Notes under the pieces: generated by a model
Seen by the model: the letters and a program-made list of their open reading frames with translations, nothing else
What the model was told of the DNA's origin: nothing
Database searches by the model: none
Source of the DNA: Hyphomicrobiales bacterium
Lineage (GTDB): Bacteria; Pseudomonadota; Alphaproteobacteria; Rhizobiales; Rhizobiaceae
Assembly (NCBI GenBank): GCA_900469445.1
Contig: UBXM01000001.1
Span: forward strand, 1 to 64,000
Reading direction: 5' to 3'
DNA length: 64,000 nt
Translations under genes and position numbers: made by a program
Shown here: positions 20,141 to 29,047 of the stretch, in pieces
Numbering within the stretch: position 1 is the stretch's first letter
How the letters are laid out: the number at the start of each line of letters is the position of its first letter

Positions 20141-20776
20141 ATGACCATAGAGACATGGCTCGCTTTTGCGGCAACCGCAGTTGCCCTCCTTCTCGTGCCT
20201 CATCCTGTTGCGTCGCTCACCGCTGCCTTTTCGTCGTCATGGGGGCGCACAAGCGCACTTGTCACCGTTCCGGCTTTTGTTCTGGCCTTTGTCGCGGGTG
20301 GAATTTTGGTCACCGCCGGGGTCTTTCTTGTAGGCTTCTATTGGCCGGCGGCAATCGGCGCATTGTCGTGGGTAGGCCTGTCCTACCTCATGCTGCACGT
20401 CCTTTACGCCTATCAGGATCCACAGCTTCGTTATGGGCCGGCTGACAATGACAATCTGCCGGAAACGCGCCCTCTGCGCATTTTCGGTTATTTCATTCTC
20501 AAGACGTTCAAGAGTGCTCGCTATTTCGCCATGACGGCAGCGGTAGCGGTTCAGTTTTTCGACCCCGCCGTAGCGCCGCAGGAACAGTATCTCAATCTGA
20601 TCGTGGGACTTGCGGTCGCCGCAGCCCTAGCTGCGCTTGCCTATGCCGCCCTGCCCGCCCGTTTGGCCCGTAAACGCCGTCGTCCCGCAGCACGCAGCAA
20701 GGCTCCATACAGGCCTGGAACGCGCTTCATTGCACGTCGCGCGGTGACCGCCGGATATCGTCGCATCGCGGCCTGA
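20141..20776 (+). CDS. LysE-like inner-membrane protein
   Basis: 211 residues beginning MTIETWLAFAATAVALLLVPHP, the layout of LysE/RhtB amino-acid exporters, with four to five hydrophobic helices and a very basic C-terminus (RLARKRRRPAARSK onward). In true LysE members this first helix carries a conserved PGP; here the corresponding residues are PHP, and the charged tail is atypical, so export activity is uncertain. Two adjacent ATGs are possible; the second has the better spacing from GGGAGGG. It lies 40 nt after pfp and may be cotranscribed. Two tandem GGTACC hexamers sit in the gap. Confidence 0.6.
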   Translation: MTIETWLAFAATAVALLLVPHPVASLTAAFSSSWGRTSALVTVPAFVLAFVAGGILVTAGVFLVGFYWPAAIGALSWVGLSYLMLHVLYAYQDPQLRYGPADNDNLPETRPLRIFGYFILKTFKSARYFAMTAAVAVQFFDPAVAPQEQYLNLIVGLAVAAALAALAYAALPARLARKRRRPAARSKAPYRPGTRFIARRAVTAGYRRIAA

Positions 20777-20824
20777 GGCACTGCGGCCTGCTGGTGGCTT
20801 GTCGATCTCTTTCGAATAGGTTAA

Positions 20825-20853
20825 TTGACATCCAGTTTCACTGGTCTTGTTAA
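20825..20853 (+). promoter_or_regulatory. Possible sigma-70 promoter of the lipoprotein transglycosylase gene
   Basis: TTGACA at 20825-20830, 17-bp spacer, then TGTTAA at 20848-20853 as a weak -10. It lies 36 bases before the start codon. Sequence match only. Confidence 0.35.
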
Positions 20854-20888
20854 CGTTCTGGGCAACGATTTTTGATGAAAGCGACCCA

Positions 20889-21920
20889 ATGGCAATGATG
20901 CGATTTGTGGGCCGTAAGGCAGTCGTGGCTCTCGCCATGTCCTCTGCTTTGGCCGCATGCTCCAGCGTTGACCACAGCAACAACGTGGCGTCGAACGAGG
21001 CGCAGGATCAGTCCGTCCAGCAGACCGCAGATGCGGCGCAAGGTGCCGAATCCGGCGCGGTCGTCGCTCAGACAGGCTCCGACAACACCGTCACGCTCGT
21101 CAAGACCAGCAGACTTCCGGTTCCCGTACCGACGCTGACCGATGCAGCGACCGTTCAGACGGCTGCAATGGCATCGCCGACCATGGCGCCCTTCGTCGCC
21201 ATGCAGGCAAGCGCAGCTGCGCCAACCGGCACGGCAGCGGCGCCAATGGTTCTCGCCTCCGCCCAGCCGATGGCTCACAGCACCGCCAAAGGCAACCGCC
21301 TCGTTTCACCGCCGATAGCGCCCGCAGTGCAGTCTGGACAGATCCAGCCCGCCGCCGCCCAGGCGATCGCCCTCGACGAACCGGAACTGACGCCGGACAT
21401 GGTGGCGCTGCAATCCGTCATCCCGATCCCGCGGCCGCAGCAGGCGGCAACCACCACGCTGGCCTATGCAGCACAGCCGAAAGCCGTGGCAGCCGTTTCG
21501 GCTATCGATAATCGTATGGAATTCCCGCCGGCTCCCGGCGAACCTATGCCGGAAACAGCTTCGGGTGCGCCGTCCGATCTGAAAAAGCTTATCCACCGCT
21601 ACGCTGGCCTTTATGGCGTGCCGGAATCGCTGGTTCATCGCGTCGTGCACCGCGAAAGCAAATACGATCCCAAGGCCTATCACAAGAACGGCTATTGGGG
21701 CCTCATGCAGATCAAGTATGCGACCGCCAAGTCGATGGGCTACGAAGGCCCGCCGGAAGGCCTTCTCGACGCAGAGACCAATCTCAAATACGCGATCAAA
21801 TATCTTCGCGGCGCTTGGCTGGTTGCCGACAACCAGAACGACAACGCGATCCGGCTTTATGCGCGTGGCTATTATTACGATGCCAAGCGCAAGGACATGC
21901 TCCACGTCCTGCAGAAATAA
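20889..21920 (+). CDS. Lipoprotein with C-terminal lytic transglycosylase (SLT) domain
   Basis: 343 residues. The N-terminus is a lipoprotein signal peptide with lipobox LAAC (Cys about residue 24), giving a lipid-anchored envelope protein. A long low-complexity Ala/Pro/Gln-rich linker follows (about 25-225). The C-terminal SLT domain has the catalytic glutamate in VHRESKYDP, then YWGLMQIKYATAK. The usual NAG substrate motif is replaced by LYARGYYYD, so cleavage specificity may be altered. The chosen ATG begins a proper signal peptide; the longer frame starts at TTG. A possible promoter lies at 20825. It ends three bases from the convergent serine hydrolase gene. Confidence 0.82.
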   Translation: MAMMRFVGRKAVVALAMSSALAACSSVDHSNNVASNEAQDQSVQQTADAAQGAESGAVVAQTGSDNTVTLVKTSRLPVPVPTLTDAATVQTAAMASPTMAPFVAMQASAAAPTGTAAAPMVLASAQPMAHSTAKGNRLVSPPIAPAVQSGQIQPAAAQAIALDEPELTPDMVALQSVIPIPRPQQAATTTLAYAAQPKAVAAVSAIDNRMEFPPAPGEPMPETASGAPSDLKKLIHRYAGLYGVPESLVHRVVHRESKYDPKAYHKNGYWGLMQIKYATAKSMGYEGPPEGLLDAETNLKYAIKYLRGAWLVADNQNDNAIRLYARGYYYDAKRKDMLHVLQK

Positions 21921-21923
21921 AGG

Positions 21924-23276
21924 CTAATCCGCATTCACACGTTTCACGACTTCCGACGCAAGCACGCTTGCATCGTAGCCTTGTGACCGCGGCGTCAATC
22001 CAAGCCTCACAATGACGAGATCCAGCGACGGAATAACGAAGATATTCTGTCCGTCATGCCCGCTGATCACAAACGCATCCGATGGCAGCTTTGCCTCCGG
22101 CTTCGGCAGCCAGGTCTGCATCTTCGAGTAGCGACCACCAGAACTCCGGTTCGGCTCGTGCATCTGCTGCACAAAACCCTCGGGAAGCAGCCTCTCCCCC
22201 TTCCACACGCCATCATGCGCCAGAAACAGACCAAAGCGCGCCCAATCGCGCGCCGTGGCATACATGTAGGAACTCCCGACAAAGGTACCGGCCCCATCCG
22301 TCTCCATCACTGCAGACGTCATCCCCAAGGGATCGAAGAGCGCCTTCTGAGGATATCCGATTGCGTCAGCGGCATTGCCGATACGATCCATCCATATCCG
22401 GGAGAGCAACACCGTGGTGCCGGACGAGTAGTTGAAGCGTGATCCGACCTCTGCTTCCAGCGGCAGTTCCTCCACGAAACGCGCCATGTTAGGCTCGAGA
22501 AACAACATCCGCGTGACGTCCGCAACCGTACCGTAATTCTCGTTGAAGGCGAGACCACTTTCCATCGACAGCAGATCGGCAAGACGGATGTCGGCGCGTC
22601 CATCGTTTCGCCACTGGGGAAACAGCCCCTTCTCGTCCACCGAGATCCGGTTTTCCGACATCAAACGACCAATGATCGCCGCATTGACCGTCTTGGTCAT
22701 CGACCAGCCGAGGAGCGGCGTATCTTTGGAAAAACCTTCGCCATAAGCTTCGGCGGCGACATGCCCGCCCCTGGCGACAACAACCGCACGCATGCCCGGC
22801 CCGGTTAAAGCAGCGTCTGAAAGCAAGGCGGCAAGCGATTCGTCTGGTTCGATTTTATCGCCTTCCGGCCAAAGCTCCCCGGCGATGGTCGGCGGAGCGA
22901 CCTCCGTCGCTGCGGAAGCTGAAACCGTGTCTCCTACGGGCACGGCTGCACATCCCAGACCGTCCCGATAAACCGCCTCGCTCGGAGCAATCGCACCCAG
23001 GAGGGCCGCGCTGACTCGGCTCTCTTCCCGATCGACCATTATACGCATCAACCGAAGAAGCGGATGTCCAGGCGCCTGGACATCCTGAGCCAGCACTTCA
23101 TCAGGATCGCGATTGGCGATGAATACATTCGAGCAGACGATCTTGGCCGCATAACCGCTGCCGACGCGCAGCAGATTTGGCGGAATGAAATAGAGCCACA
23201 GGCCAGTGCCAATCGCCACGACGAGCAAAAACACAGCAAGACGACGAAAAATCCGCTTGAGCACCAGCGCCTCCAT
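21924..23276 (-). CDS. Membrane-anchored serine hydrolase (beta-lactamase / PBP4-like family)
   Basis: 450 residues with an N-terminal transmembrane helix (about 10-30) and a large periplasmic domain of the class C beta-lactamase-related family (PF00144). The nucleophile motif SMTK (in LLGWSMTKTVN) is clear; FNYSSGT supplies the YxS-like motif, and GHDGQN near the C-terminus replaces the KTG box, as in many esterase or peptidase members. The biochemical role could be D-amino-acid peptidase or esterase; a true antibiotic-hydrolysing enzyme is unlikely. It is transcribed divergently from btaA. Confidence 0.8.
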   Translation of the reverse strand: MEALVLKRIFRRLAVFLLVVAIGTGLWLYFIPPNLLRVGSGYAAKIVCSNVFIANRDPDEVLAQDVQAPGHPLLRLMRIMVDREESRVSAALLGAIAPSEAVYRDGLGCAAVPVGDTVSASAATEVAPPTIAGELWPEGDKIEPDESLAALLSDAALTGPGMRAVVVARGGHVAAEAYGEGFSKDTPLLGWSMTKTVNAAIIGRLMSENRISVDEKGLFPQWRNDGRADIRLADLLSMESGLAFNENYGTVADVTRMLFLEPNMARFVEELPLEAEVGSRFNYSSGTTVLLSRIWMDRIGNAADAIGYPQKALFDPLGMTSAVMETDGAGTFVGSSYMYATARDWARFGLFLAHDGVWKGERLLPEGFVQQMHEPNRSSGGRYSKMQTWLPKPEAKLPSDAFVISGHDGQNIFVIPSLDLVIVRLGLTPRSQGYDASVLASEVVKRVNAD

Positions 23277-23429
23277 TTAATCCGTGCCATGCAAGCAAAA
23301 TCCGCGCTCGAGGGGAAGGCCTATTAAGGGTGAAACCGCTCACGATGCGCCAGTTCACATTGCGCGTCACGAAGCTGTTGCACGAAGCGGCTAAACGCCT
23401 CGAAACTCATGATGAGGCAGGATTTGATC

Positions 23430-24680
23430 ATGGTAGATATCGTCGAAGAACGTGGCTTGCAGCGAAATCGCAAGCTCAAAGACGCCCTCCTCCAGCACAA
23501 GGCCCTGTCACCACACGGTCTTTCCGAGCGCCTGTTCGGCCTGCTTTTCTCCGGTCTCGTCTATCCTCAGATCTGGGAAGACCCCGCGGTCGACATGGAA
23601 GCGATGCAACTGTCGGAAGGACATTCGATCGTTACCATCGGCTCCGGCGGCTGCAACATGCTCGCCTACCTCTCCCGCTCTCCGAAGGCGATCGACGTCG
23701 TCGATCTCAACCGCCACCACGTCGCGTTGAACCGGCTGAAACTTGCGGCCTTCAAGCACCTTCCCTCGCATGCCGACGTGGTTCGTTACCTCGGTGTCGA
23801 TGGTCTGAAATCCAATGGCATGGCCTTCGACGAACACATCGGCCACAACCTGGATGAACAGACGCGAACCTATTGGCAGAAGCGCTCGCTCCTGGGGCGC
23901 CGGCGGGTCGAGGTCTTCAACAGGAACATCTATCGCACCGGGCTTCTTGGCCGTTTCATCGCTATCGGCCACATCGTCGCCCGTCTGCACGGCGTCGACC
24001 TGAAGGAATTCGCCAAGACGCGCTCGCTGCGTGAACAGCGACAGTTTTTCGACGCCAATATCGCCCCGCTTTTCGACCGTCCGCTGATCCGCTTCGTCAC
24101 CAGCCGCAAGAGCTCGCTCTTCGGCCTCGGCATCCCGCCACAGCAATATGACGAACTGGCAAGCCTTGCGCCAAACGGCTCGATCGCACCGGTCCTGCGC
24201 GAGCGGCTGGAAAAACTCGCCTGCCACTTTCCGCTCAACGACAACTACTTCGCCTGGCAGGCCTTCGCACGTCGCTATCCGCGCCCGGAAGAGGGCAACC
24301 TCCCCGTCTATCTTCGCACTGAGAACTACCGGGCAATCCGGCAGAACACGGATCGCGTCACGGTCCATCACGAAAGCTTCACCGTGCTTTTGGCCCGCAA
24401 GCCGGCCGGTTCGGTCGACCGTTTCGTGCTGCTCGACGCCCAGGACTGGATGACCGATGACCAGCTGAACGCGTTGTGGAGCGAAATCAATCGTACCGCC
24501 GCCCCCGGAGCTCGCGTCATCTTTCGGACCGCGGCCGAAAAGAGCGTAATCGAGGGCCGCATCTCCGACGCGCTTCGGCAGGAATGGACCTATCTGGCGG
24601 AGCGCTCCGCCGAGCTGAACCTGCAGGATCGTTCCGCCATCTATGGCGGTTTCCACATTTACGCGAAGGGTGCCCAGTGA
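23430..24680 (+). CDS. btaA: S-adenosylmethionine:diacylglycerol 3-amino-3-carboxypropyltransferase BtaA
   Basis: First enzyme of betaine-lipid (DGTS) synthesis: it transfers the aminocarboxypropyl group of SAM to diacylglycerol at the membrane. The 416 residues contain the SAM-binding TIGSGGCNMLAYL (about 69-81) followed by VDLNRHH (91-97), features of the DUF3419/BtaA family, and no signal peptide. The ATG at this position is chosen because AGGCAGGA lies 8 nt upstream; two earlier ATGs lack a ribosome binding site. The stop overlaps btaB by GTGA. In Sinorhizobium this pair is induced by phosphate limitation, but no convincing PHO box was found here. Confidence 0.9.
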   Translation: MVDIVEERGLQRNRKLKDALLQHKALSPHGLSERLFGLLFSGLVYPQIWEDPAVDMEAMQLSEGHSIVTIGSGGCNMLAYLSRSPKAIDVVDLNRHHVALNRLKLAAFKHLPSHADVVRYLGVDGLKSNGMAFDEHIGHNLDEQTRTYWQKRSLLGRRRVEVFNRNIYRTGLLGRFIAIGHIVARLHGVDLKEFAKTRSLREQRQFFDANIAPLFDRPLIRFVTSRKSSLFGLGIPPQQYDELASLAPNGSIAPVLRERLEKLACHFPLNDNYFAWQAFARRYPRPEEGNLPVYLRTENYRAIRQNTDRVTVHHESFTVLLARKPAGSVDRFVLLDAQDWMTDDQLNALWSEINRTAAPGARVIFRTAAEKSVIEGRISDALRQEWTYLAERSAELNLQDRSAIYGGFHIYAKGAQ

Positions 24681-25333
24681 GCGCCGGCGCAACGACCGAG
24701 GGCCACGCCGCCGATATGGACCGGATGTACCGCTACCAGCGGCACATCTACGACCTGACGCGGAAATATTACCTCTTCGGCCGTGACCGGATGATCGCCG
24801 GTCTCAACGCTCCAGCCGGAGCAAGCATTCTGGAAGTCGGCTGCGGCACCGGGCGCAATCTTGTCCTGACCCGTAGCCACTATCCGAATGCAAAACTCTT
24901 CGGCCTGGATATTTCCCAGGAGATGCTGCAGACCGCCCGCGCAAACCTCGCGGGCAACCATGAGCCTCCGACGCTCATCGTGGCCGACGCGACCACCTTC
25001 CGTGCCGAAGACTTCGGCGTGAAAGGCTTCGACCGGATCATGATCTCCTATGCGGTTTCGATGATCCCTGCCTGGGAAGAGGCGATCACGACGTCCCTCG
25101 CCGCCCTGAACCCGAACGGCTCGCTGCATATCGTCGATTTCGGCCAGCAGGAGCGCCTGCCCGCCTGGTTCCGCCGGATGCTTCAGGCCTGGCTTCGCCG
25201 ATTTCACGTCACGCCCCGGCCAAACCTCCACGACGTGCTTCAGACCCGACTTGAAACGGCGAATGCCGATATGACTTTCGAGCAAATCGGTCGCGGCTAC
25301 GCCTGGCATGCCGTGATCCGCAAACGTGGCTGA
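24677..25333 (+). CDS. btaB: Betaine-lipid N-methyltransferase BtaB
   Basis: Adds three methyl groups to diacylglycerylhomoserine, giving DGTS. 218 residues of a class I SAM methyltransferase: the glycine loop ILEVGCGTGRN (51-61), acidic LFGLDISQEM and the post-loop ISYAVSMIP are visible. The start is GTG in GTGA, overlapping the btaA stop, and gives the residue sequence VSAGATTEGH; this implies translational coupling and equal production. Together the two genes are sufficient for DGTS synthesis in rhizobia, as known from the family. Confidence 0.9.
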   Translation: MSAGATTEGHAADMDRMYRYQRHIYDLTRKYYLFGRDRMIAGLNAPAGASILEVGCGTGRNLVLTRSHYPNAKLFGLDISQEMLQTARANLAGNHEPPTLIVADATTFRAEDFGVKGFDRIMISYAVSMIPAWEEAITTSLAALNPNGSLHIVDFGQQERLPAWFRRMLQAWLRRFHVTPRPNLHDVLQTRLETANADMTFEQIGRGYAWHAVIRKRG

Positions 25334-25465
25334 CGCACTCGTTATCCAGGCGATCATTTCGCCTTACCCATTCGGGACGGCTGTATGGTAAACGGAACGC
25401 TCGAATTCCGCATGGCCTGATTCCGGCTGACTGCGGTGTCCCAAGCAGAGCAACCCGGATCATCC

Positions 25466-26248
25466 ATGCCGCGCACTTTTCTCGCCCTTGTCCTGACTGC
25501 CCTGGTGGCGAGTTCCTGCACCTCAACCAGTGATCTGATGGACACAGCCTCGATCAGCGGCACCAAGTTCAAGGACAACGACCCGCAGAATTTCGGTCGC
25601 AACCATCCCGGCCGCCATGAAGTGCACGGCATCGACCTGTCGAAATGGAACGGCACCAGCATCGACTGGCAGACGGTCAAAAAATCCGGCGTGGCCTTCG
25701 TCTTCATCAAGGGCACCGAAGGCAAGGACCGCATCGATCCGGCCTTTGCCACGCACTGGCGGGGGGCTGCCAATGCCGGCATTCCGCATTCGGCCTATCA
25801 TTTCTATTATTTCTGCTCCACGCCGGAGGATCAGGCAGACTGGTTCATCGCCAATGTGCCGAAGGAAGCCAATATGCTACCGCCGGTGCTGGATATGGAA
25901 TGGAACCACGCCTCGCCCACCTGCAAGTTGAAGCCCGACGCATCAACCGTGCGTGACGTGATGCGACGTTACATGGCCCGCATCGAAGCCCATTACGGCA
26001 GAAAGCCGATCATCTACACATCAGTGGATTTCCACCGCGACAACCTCGTCGGCGCTTTCAACGATTATCATTTCTGGGTCCGCTCGGTCGCGGCTCACCC
26101 GGGCGAAATCTATACCGGACGCAAATGGGCCTTCTGGCAATATACCGCGACCGGCGTCGTGCCCGGCATCAAGGGCGAGACGGATATCAACGTCTTTGCC
26201 GGCAGCGCCAAAAACTGGAACAGCTGGGTAACCGCAGCCAATGAATGA
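25466..26248 (+). CDS. GH25-family lysozyme-like lipoprotein
   Basis: 260 residues with a lipoprotein signal peptide (MPRTFLALVLTALVASSC, lipidated Cys about 18). The rest is a GH25 muramidase fold: HGIDLSKWNG supplies the first catalytic-site Asp, VLDMEWNH holds the DxE pair, and KWAFWQYT is the conserved C-terminal strand. Such enzymes hydrolyse MurNAc-GlcNAc bonds. The ATG is selected because it begins the lipobox signal; an upstream GTG adds ten residues without signal character. It is about 130 nt downstream of btaB on the same strand. Confidence 0.85.
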   Translation: MPRTFLALVLTALVASSCTSTSDLMDTASISGTKFKDNDPQNFGRNHPGRHEVHGIDLSKWNGTSIDWQTVKKSGVAFVFIKGTEGKDRIDPAFATHWRGAANAGIPHSAYHFYYFCSTPEDQADWFIANVPKEANMLPPVLDMEWNHASPTCKLKPDASTVRDVMRRYMARIEAHYGRKPIIYTSVDFHRDNLVGAFNDYHFWVRSVAAHPGEIYTGRKWAFWQYTATGVVPGIKGETDINVFAGSAKNWNSWVTAANE

Positions 26249-26397
26249 AGACCGCGCTGCCGATTCGTAATGCTGGCAATGTGGATGCGATTACGCTAAA
26301 TAGCCGACAGCCGCGGTACTGCGAAAACAAGCCGCGGCGCAAATAGCGCCTCATTCAAATCATCCCAAAACACGCCACAGATCGCCAGGATCGCCAG

Positions 26398-27612
26398 ATG
26401 CCATTCCTAGACAGCCGCCGCTTTGTCATTGCTGCCCTTATCGCCGGGGGCATATCCGCCCCAGCCTTCGCCCAGACACCTTCGACCACACCGGCTCCGG
26501 CCTGTGGCGGAGATTTGACGGCGTTTCTGGCCGGCGTGAAGCAGGAAGCCGTCGCCAAGGGCATTCCGGCCTCTGCAGCAGACGAAGCGCTCGCAGGTGC
26601 ACAGATCGACCCGAAGGTTTTGAGCCGTGACCGTGCCCAAGGCGTGTTCCGCCAGACCTTCCTCGAATTCTCGCAGCGGACCGTCAGCCAGGCTCGCCTC
26701 GATATCGGCCGCCAGAAACTGAAGCAGTTTGCAGACGTCTTTGCCCGCGCTGAAAACGAGTTCGGCGTGCCGGCCGGCGTTATCACCGCCTTCTGGGCGA
26801 TGGAGACGGATTTCGGCGTCGTCCAGGGTGATTTCAACACCCGCAACGCGCTTGTCACCCTCTCGCATGACTGCCGCCGTCCTGAACTCTTCCGCCCGCA
26901 GCTGATCGCGCTCATCGAGATGGTGCAGCACGGCGACCTCAACCCTTCGACGAATACAGGCGCATGGGCCGGCGAAATCGGCCAGGTCCAGATGCTGCCG
27001 GAAGACATCATCGCCCATGGCGTCGATGGTGACAACAGCGGCCATATCGACGTCAAGGGCAGCTCGCCGGACGCGGTGCTGACCGCCGCCAAATTCATCC
27101 AGAGCATGGGCTGGAAACCCGGCCAGCCCTGGGTCCAGGAAGTCACCCTGCCGGAAAGCCTGCCCTTTGAAAAATCGGGTCTCGGCAACGAAATCCCGGC
27201 CAGTGAGTGGTTCTCCTTCGGCGTGACCCCGCGCGATGGCGACACCAAGTTCGGCAACCTGCCGGCGGCCCTTATCCTGCCCCAGGGACGCAAGGGACCT
27301 GCCTTCCTCGCCTATCCGAATTTCGGCATCTATCTGCAGTGGAACCAGTCGTTCATCTACACGACTTCCGCCGCCTATTTCGCCACCCGCCTTTCCGGCG
27401 CGCCGCCATACCAGAAGACGACCCCGGAAGTGGGCCTCGATGTCGAAGCCATGAAGCAGTTGCAGACCAAGCTTGATGCCCATGGCCACGATGTCGGCAA
27501 GATCGACGGCATTCTCGGCTCGGGCACCCGCCAGGCTGTCCAGAAGGAACAGGCTCGCCTGGGCATGCCCGCCGACGGTTGGCCGACCCAGGCTCTGCTT
27601 CAGGCCCTCTGA
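26398..27612 (+). CDS. Lytic murein transglycosylase, MltB family
   Basis: 404 residues: signal peptide (about 1-25, cleavage after AFA), an MltB-type catalytic domain, and a C-terminal peptidoglycan-binding domain 1 (about 345-400, with HDVGKIDGILGSGTRQAV). The catalytic glutamate lies in WAMETDFGV (about 140), followed by GEIGQVQMLPEDI, typical of MltB. Unlike E. coli MltB it lacks a lipobox and is probably soluble in the periplasm. A ribosome binding site AGGAT is 8-9 nt upstream. Confidence 0.9.
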   Translation: MPFLDSRRFVIAALIAGGISAPAFAQTPSTTPAPACGGDLTAFLAGVKQEAVAKGIPASAADEALAGAQIDPKVLSRDRAQGVFRQTFLEFSQRTVSQARLDIGRQKLKQFADVFARAENEFGVPAGVITAFWAMETDFGVVQGDFNTRNALVTLSHDCRRPELFRPQLIALIEMVQHGDLNPSTNTGAWAGEIGQVQMLPEDIIAHGVDGDNSGHIDVKGSSPDAVLTAAKFIQSMGWKPGQPWVQEVTLPESLPFEKSGLGNEIPASEWFSFGVTPRDGDTKFGNLPAALILPQGRKGPAFLAYPNFGIYLQWNQSFIYTTSAAYFATRLSGAPPYQKTTPEVGLDVEAMKQLQTKLDAHGHDVGKIDGILGSGTRQAVQKEQARLGMPADGWPTQALLQAL

Positions 27613-27708
27613 TCGAGGTATCAGAACGCGGACAAGACAGGAAACGGGTGGCGGCATGAACGCCGCCCGTTTTATCTTTGAGGATCATATTTCGCGCAGG
27701 TGGAGCAT

Positions 27709-28623
27709 ATGACATCCGAGACCCAAAGGTTGACCCCGCTTGCCTGGAGCCTCCTGTTTCTGCTCGGCCTTTTATGGGGCGGATCTTTTTTCTTCGCCCG
27801 CATTGCAGTTCATGAAGTACCACCCTTCACGCTGGTTTTCCTGCGTCTCGGTCTGGCAGCCATTGCCCTGCACATCTATCTACACGGTCGCTTCGGCACT
27901 TATTCGATCCTTGCCGAACATTGGCGATCTTTCCTGATCCTCGGCCTCGTCAACAATGCCCTGCCCCACACGCTGATCTTTTTCGGCCAGACCGAGATCG
28001 GCGCCGGACTTGCGTCAATCCTCAACGCCACCACGCCGATCTGGACGGTCATCATCGCCAATCAGTGGACATCGGACGAGAAACTGACCGGCGCAAAGCT
28101 TGCCGGTTGCGCGGCGGGCCTCGCCGGAACCTGCATCCTGATCGGCCCCAGCACCATCACCGACAGCACCGCTCCGCTCTGGGCGCTGGTCCTGCCGGTC
28201 CTGGCCGCGATTTCATACGGTGTCGCCGGCACCTACGGCAAACGGTTCCGCGGCATCCCGGCACCCGTGACCGCTGCCGGTCAGCTGACCGCCTCCAGCC
28301 TCATCATGTTGCCGGTCTCCTTGATCGCGGACCAGCCCTGGACACTGGCGACGCCGTCCGTCCATGCGATTGCAGCCATCATCGCTCTGGCGCTTTTATC
28401 AACCGCGCTCGGTTACCTGATCTTTTTCCGCATTCTCTCGACCGCCGGTGCGACGAACACCTCTCTCGTCACCCTGCTGGTGCCACCGAGTGCGATCCTG
28501 CTCGGCGCATTGTTCCTCGCAGAACGCCTCGCCATGACCGATATTCTCGGCATGGCCGTTATCGGTTTCGGCCTTGTTCTGCTCGACGGACGAATCCTTC
28601 GCATGCGCAAAAAGGCGACCTGA
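27709..28623 (+). CDS. EamA/DMT-family transporter
   Basis: 304-residue inner-membrane protein with ten hydrophobic helices arranged as two EamA repeats (about 10-145 and 160-297). LLFLLGLLWGGSFFFARIA is a characteristic first helix. The family exports or imports metabolites and amino acids; the substrate cannot be deduced. The ATG is preceded by AGGTGGA five bases upstream and is preferred to a GTG three codons earlier. Confidence 0.85.
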   Translation: MTSETQRLTPLAWSLLFLLGLLWGGSFFFARIAVHEVPPFTLVFLRLGLAAIALHIYLHGRFGTYSILAEHWRSFLILGLVNNALPHTLIFFGQTEIGAGLASILNATTPIWTVIIANQWTSDEKLTGAKLAGCAAGLAGTCILIGPSTITDSTAPLWALVLPVLAAISYGVAGTYGKRFRGIPAPVTAAGQLTASSLIMLPVSLIADQPWTLATPSVHAIAAIIALALLSTALGYLIFFRILSTAGATNTSLVTLLVPPSAILLGALFLAERLAMTDILGMAVIGFGLVLLDGRILRMRKKAT

Positions 28624-28857
28624 AACATCACCAGACGGCATCATCGCTCACGAAAAATGAATATCATTAACAGACAAATAGATAAATTTAACGTGCCGGA
28701 AAGCTTCGTTAATATCAATAAAACATATAATTATCAGACACATAGATACATAACAAAAAGTGAATTCGGCTTGAGCACTGCGGTGCAGCACAAAATTCCG
28801 CTTCCCATTTGACACAGAACCGACATAAAATCTGATCGTCAACGCAAGGAGGCAGAC

Positions 28858-28935
28858 ATGGGACGGACATACCCCCTCAATCTCCTGGTAGTCGGTGCGG
28901 CATTCGCATTCATCGCCTCGATGCTCTTCATCTAG
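28858..28935 (+). CDS. 25-residue hydrophobic membrane microprotein
   Basis: A frame of 25 codons that begins MGRTYPLNLLVVGAAFAF and ends SMLFI, a single transmembrane helix (residues about 7-25) with a positively charged start. A near-perfect Shine-Dalgarno AAGGAGG lies five bases upstream and the frame is bounded by a strong terminator at 28995. A TTGACA box occurs at 28809 but no good -10 was chosen. Function unknown; such small membrane peptides often associate with larger membrane complexes. I recall similar short rhizobial proteins, but this could not be checked. Confidence 0.6.
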   Translation: MGRTYPLNLLVVGAAFAFIASMLFI

Positions 28936-28994
28936 GCTCAAGGACTACCGGTCGTATCTTGCATCCATGAACGTTTGATATGGACCCGAATTCT

Positions 28995-29028
28995 GAAAAA
29001 CGCATGCTCCCTGGAGCATGCGTTTTTC
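28995..29028. terminator. Bidirectional terminator between microprotein gene and metF
   Basis: A perfect inverted repeat: GAAAAACGCATGCTCC, a two-base loop, and its exact complement. Terminal T-runs occur on both strands (TTTTT). It ends metF 20 nt after its stop (minus) and the small membrane-protein transcript (plus). Confidence 0.9.
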
Positions 29029-29047
29029 ATTTGTCGCAGTCTTCGGT

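Noticed and set aside
23353..23371. PHO-box-like TTCACAT ... CGTCACG before btaA
   Set aside because: The two TCA elements are 12 bp apart instead of 11 and flanking bases match the consensus poorly.
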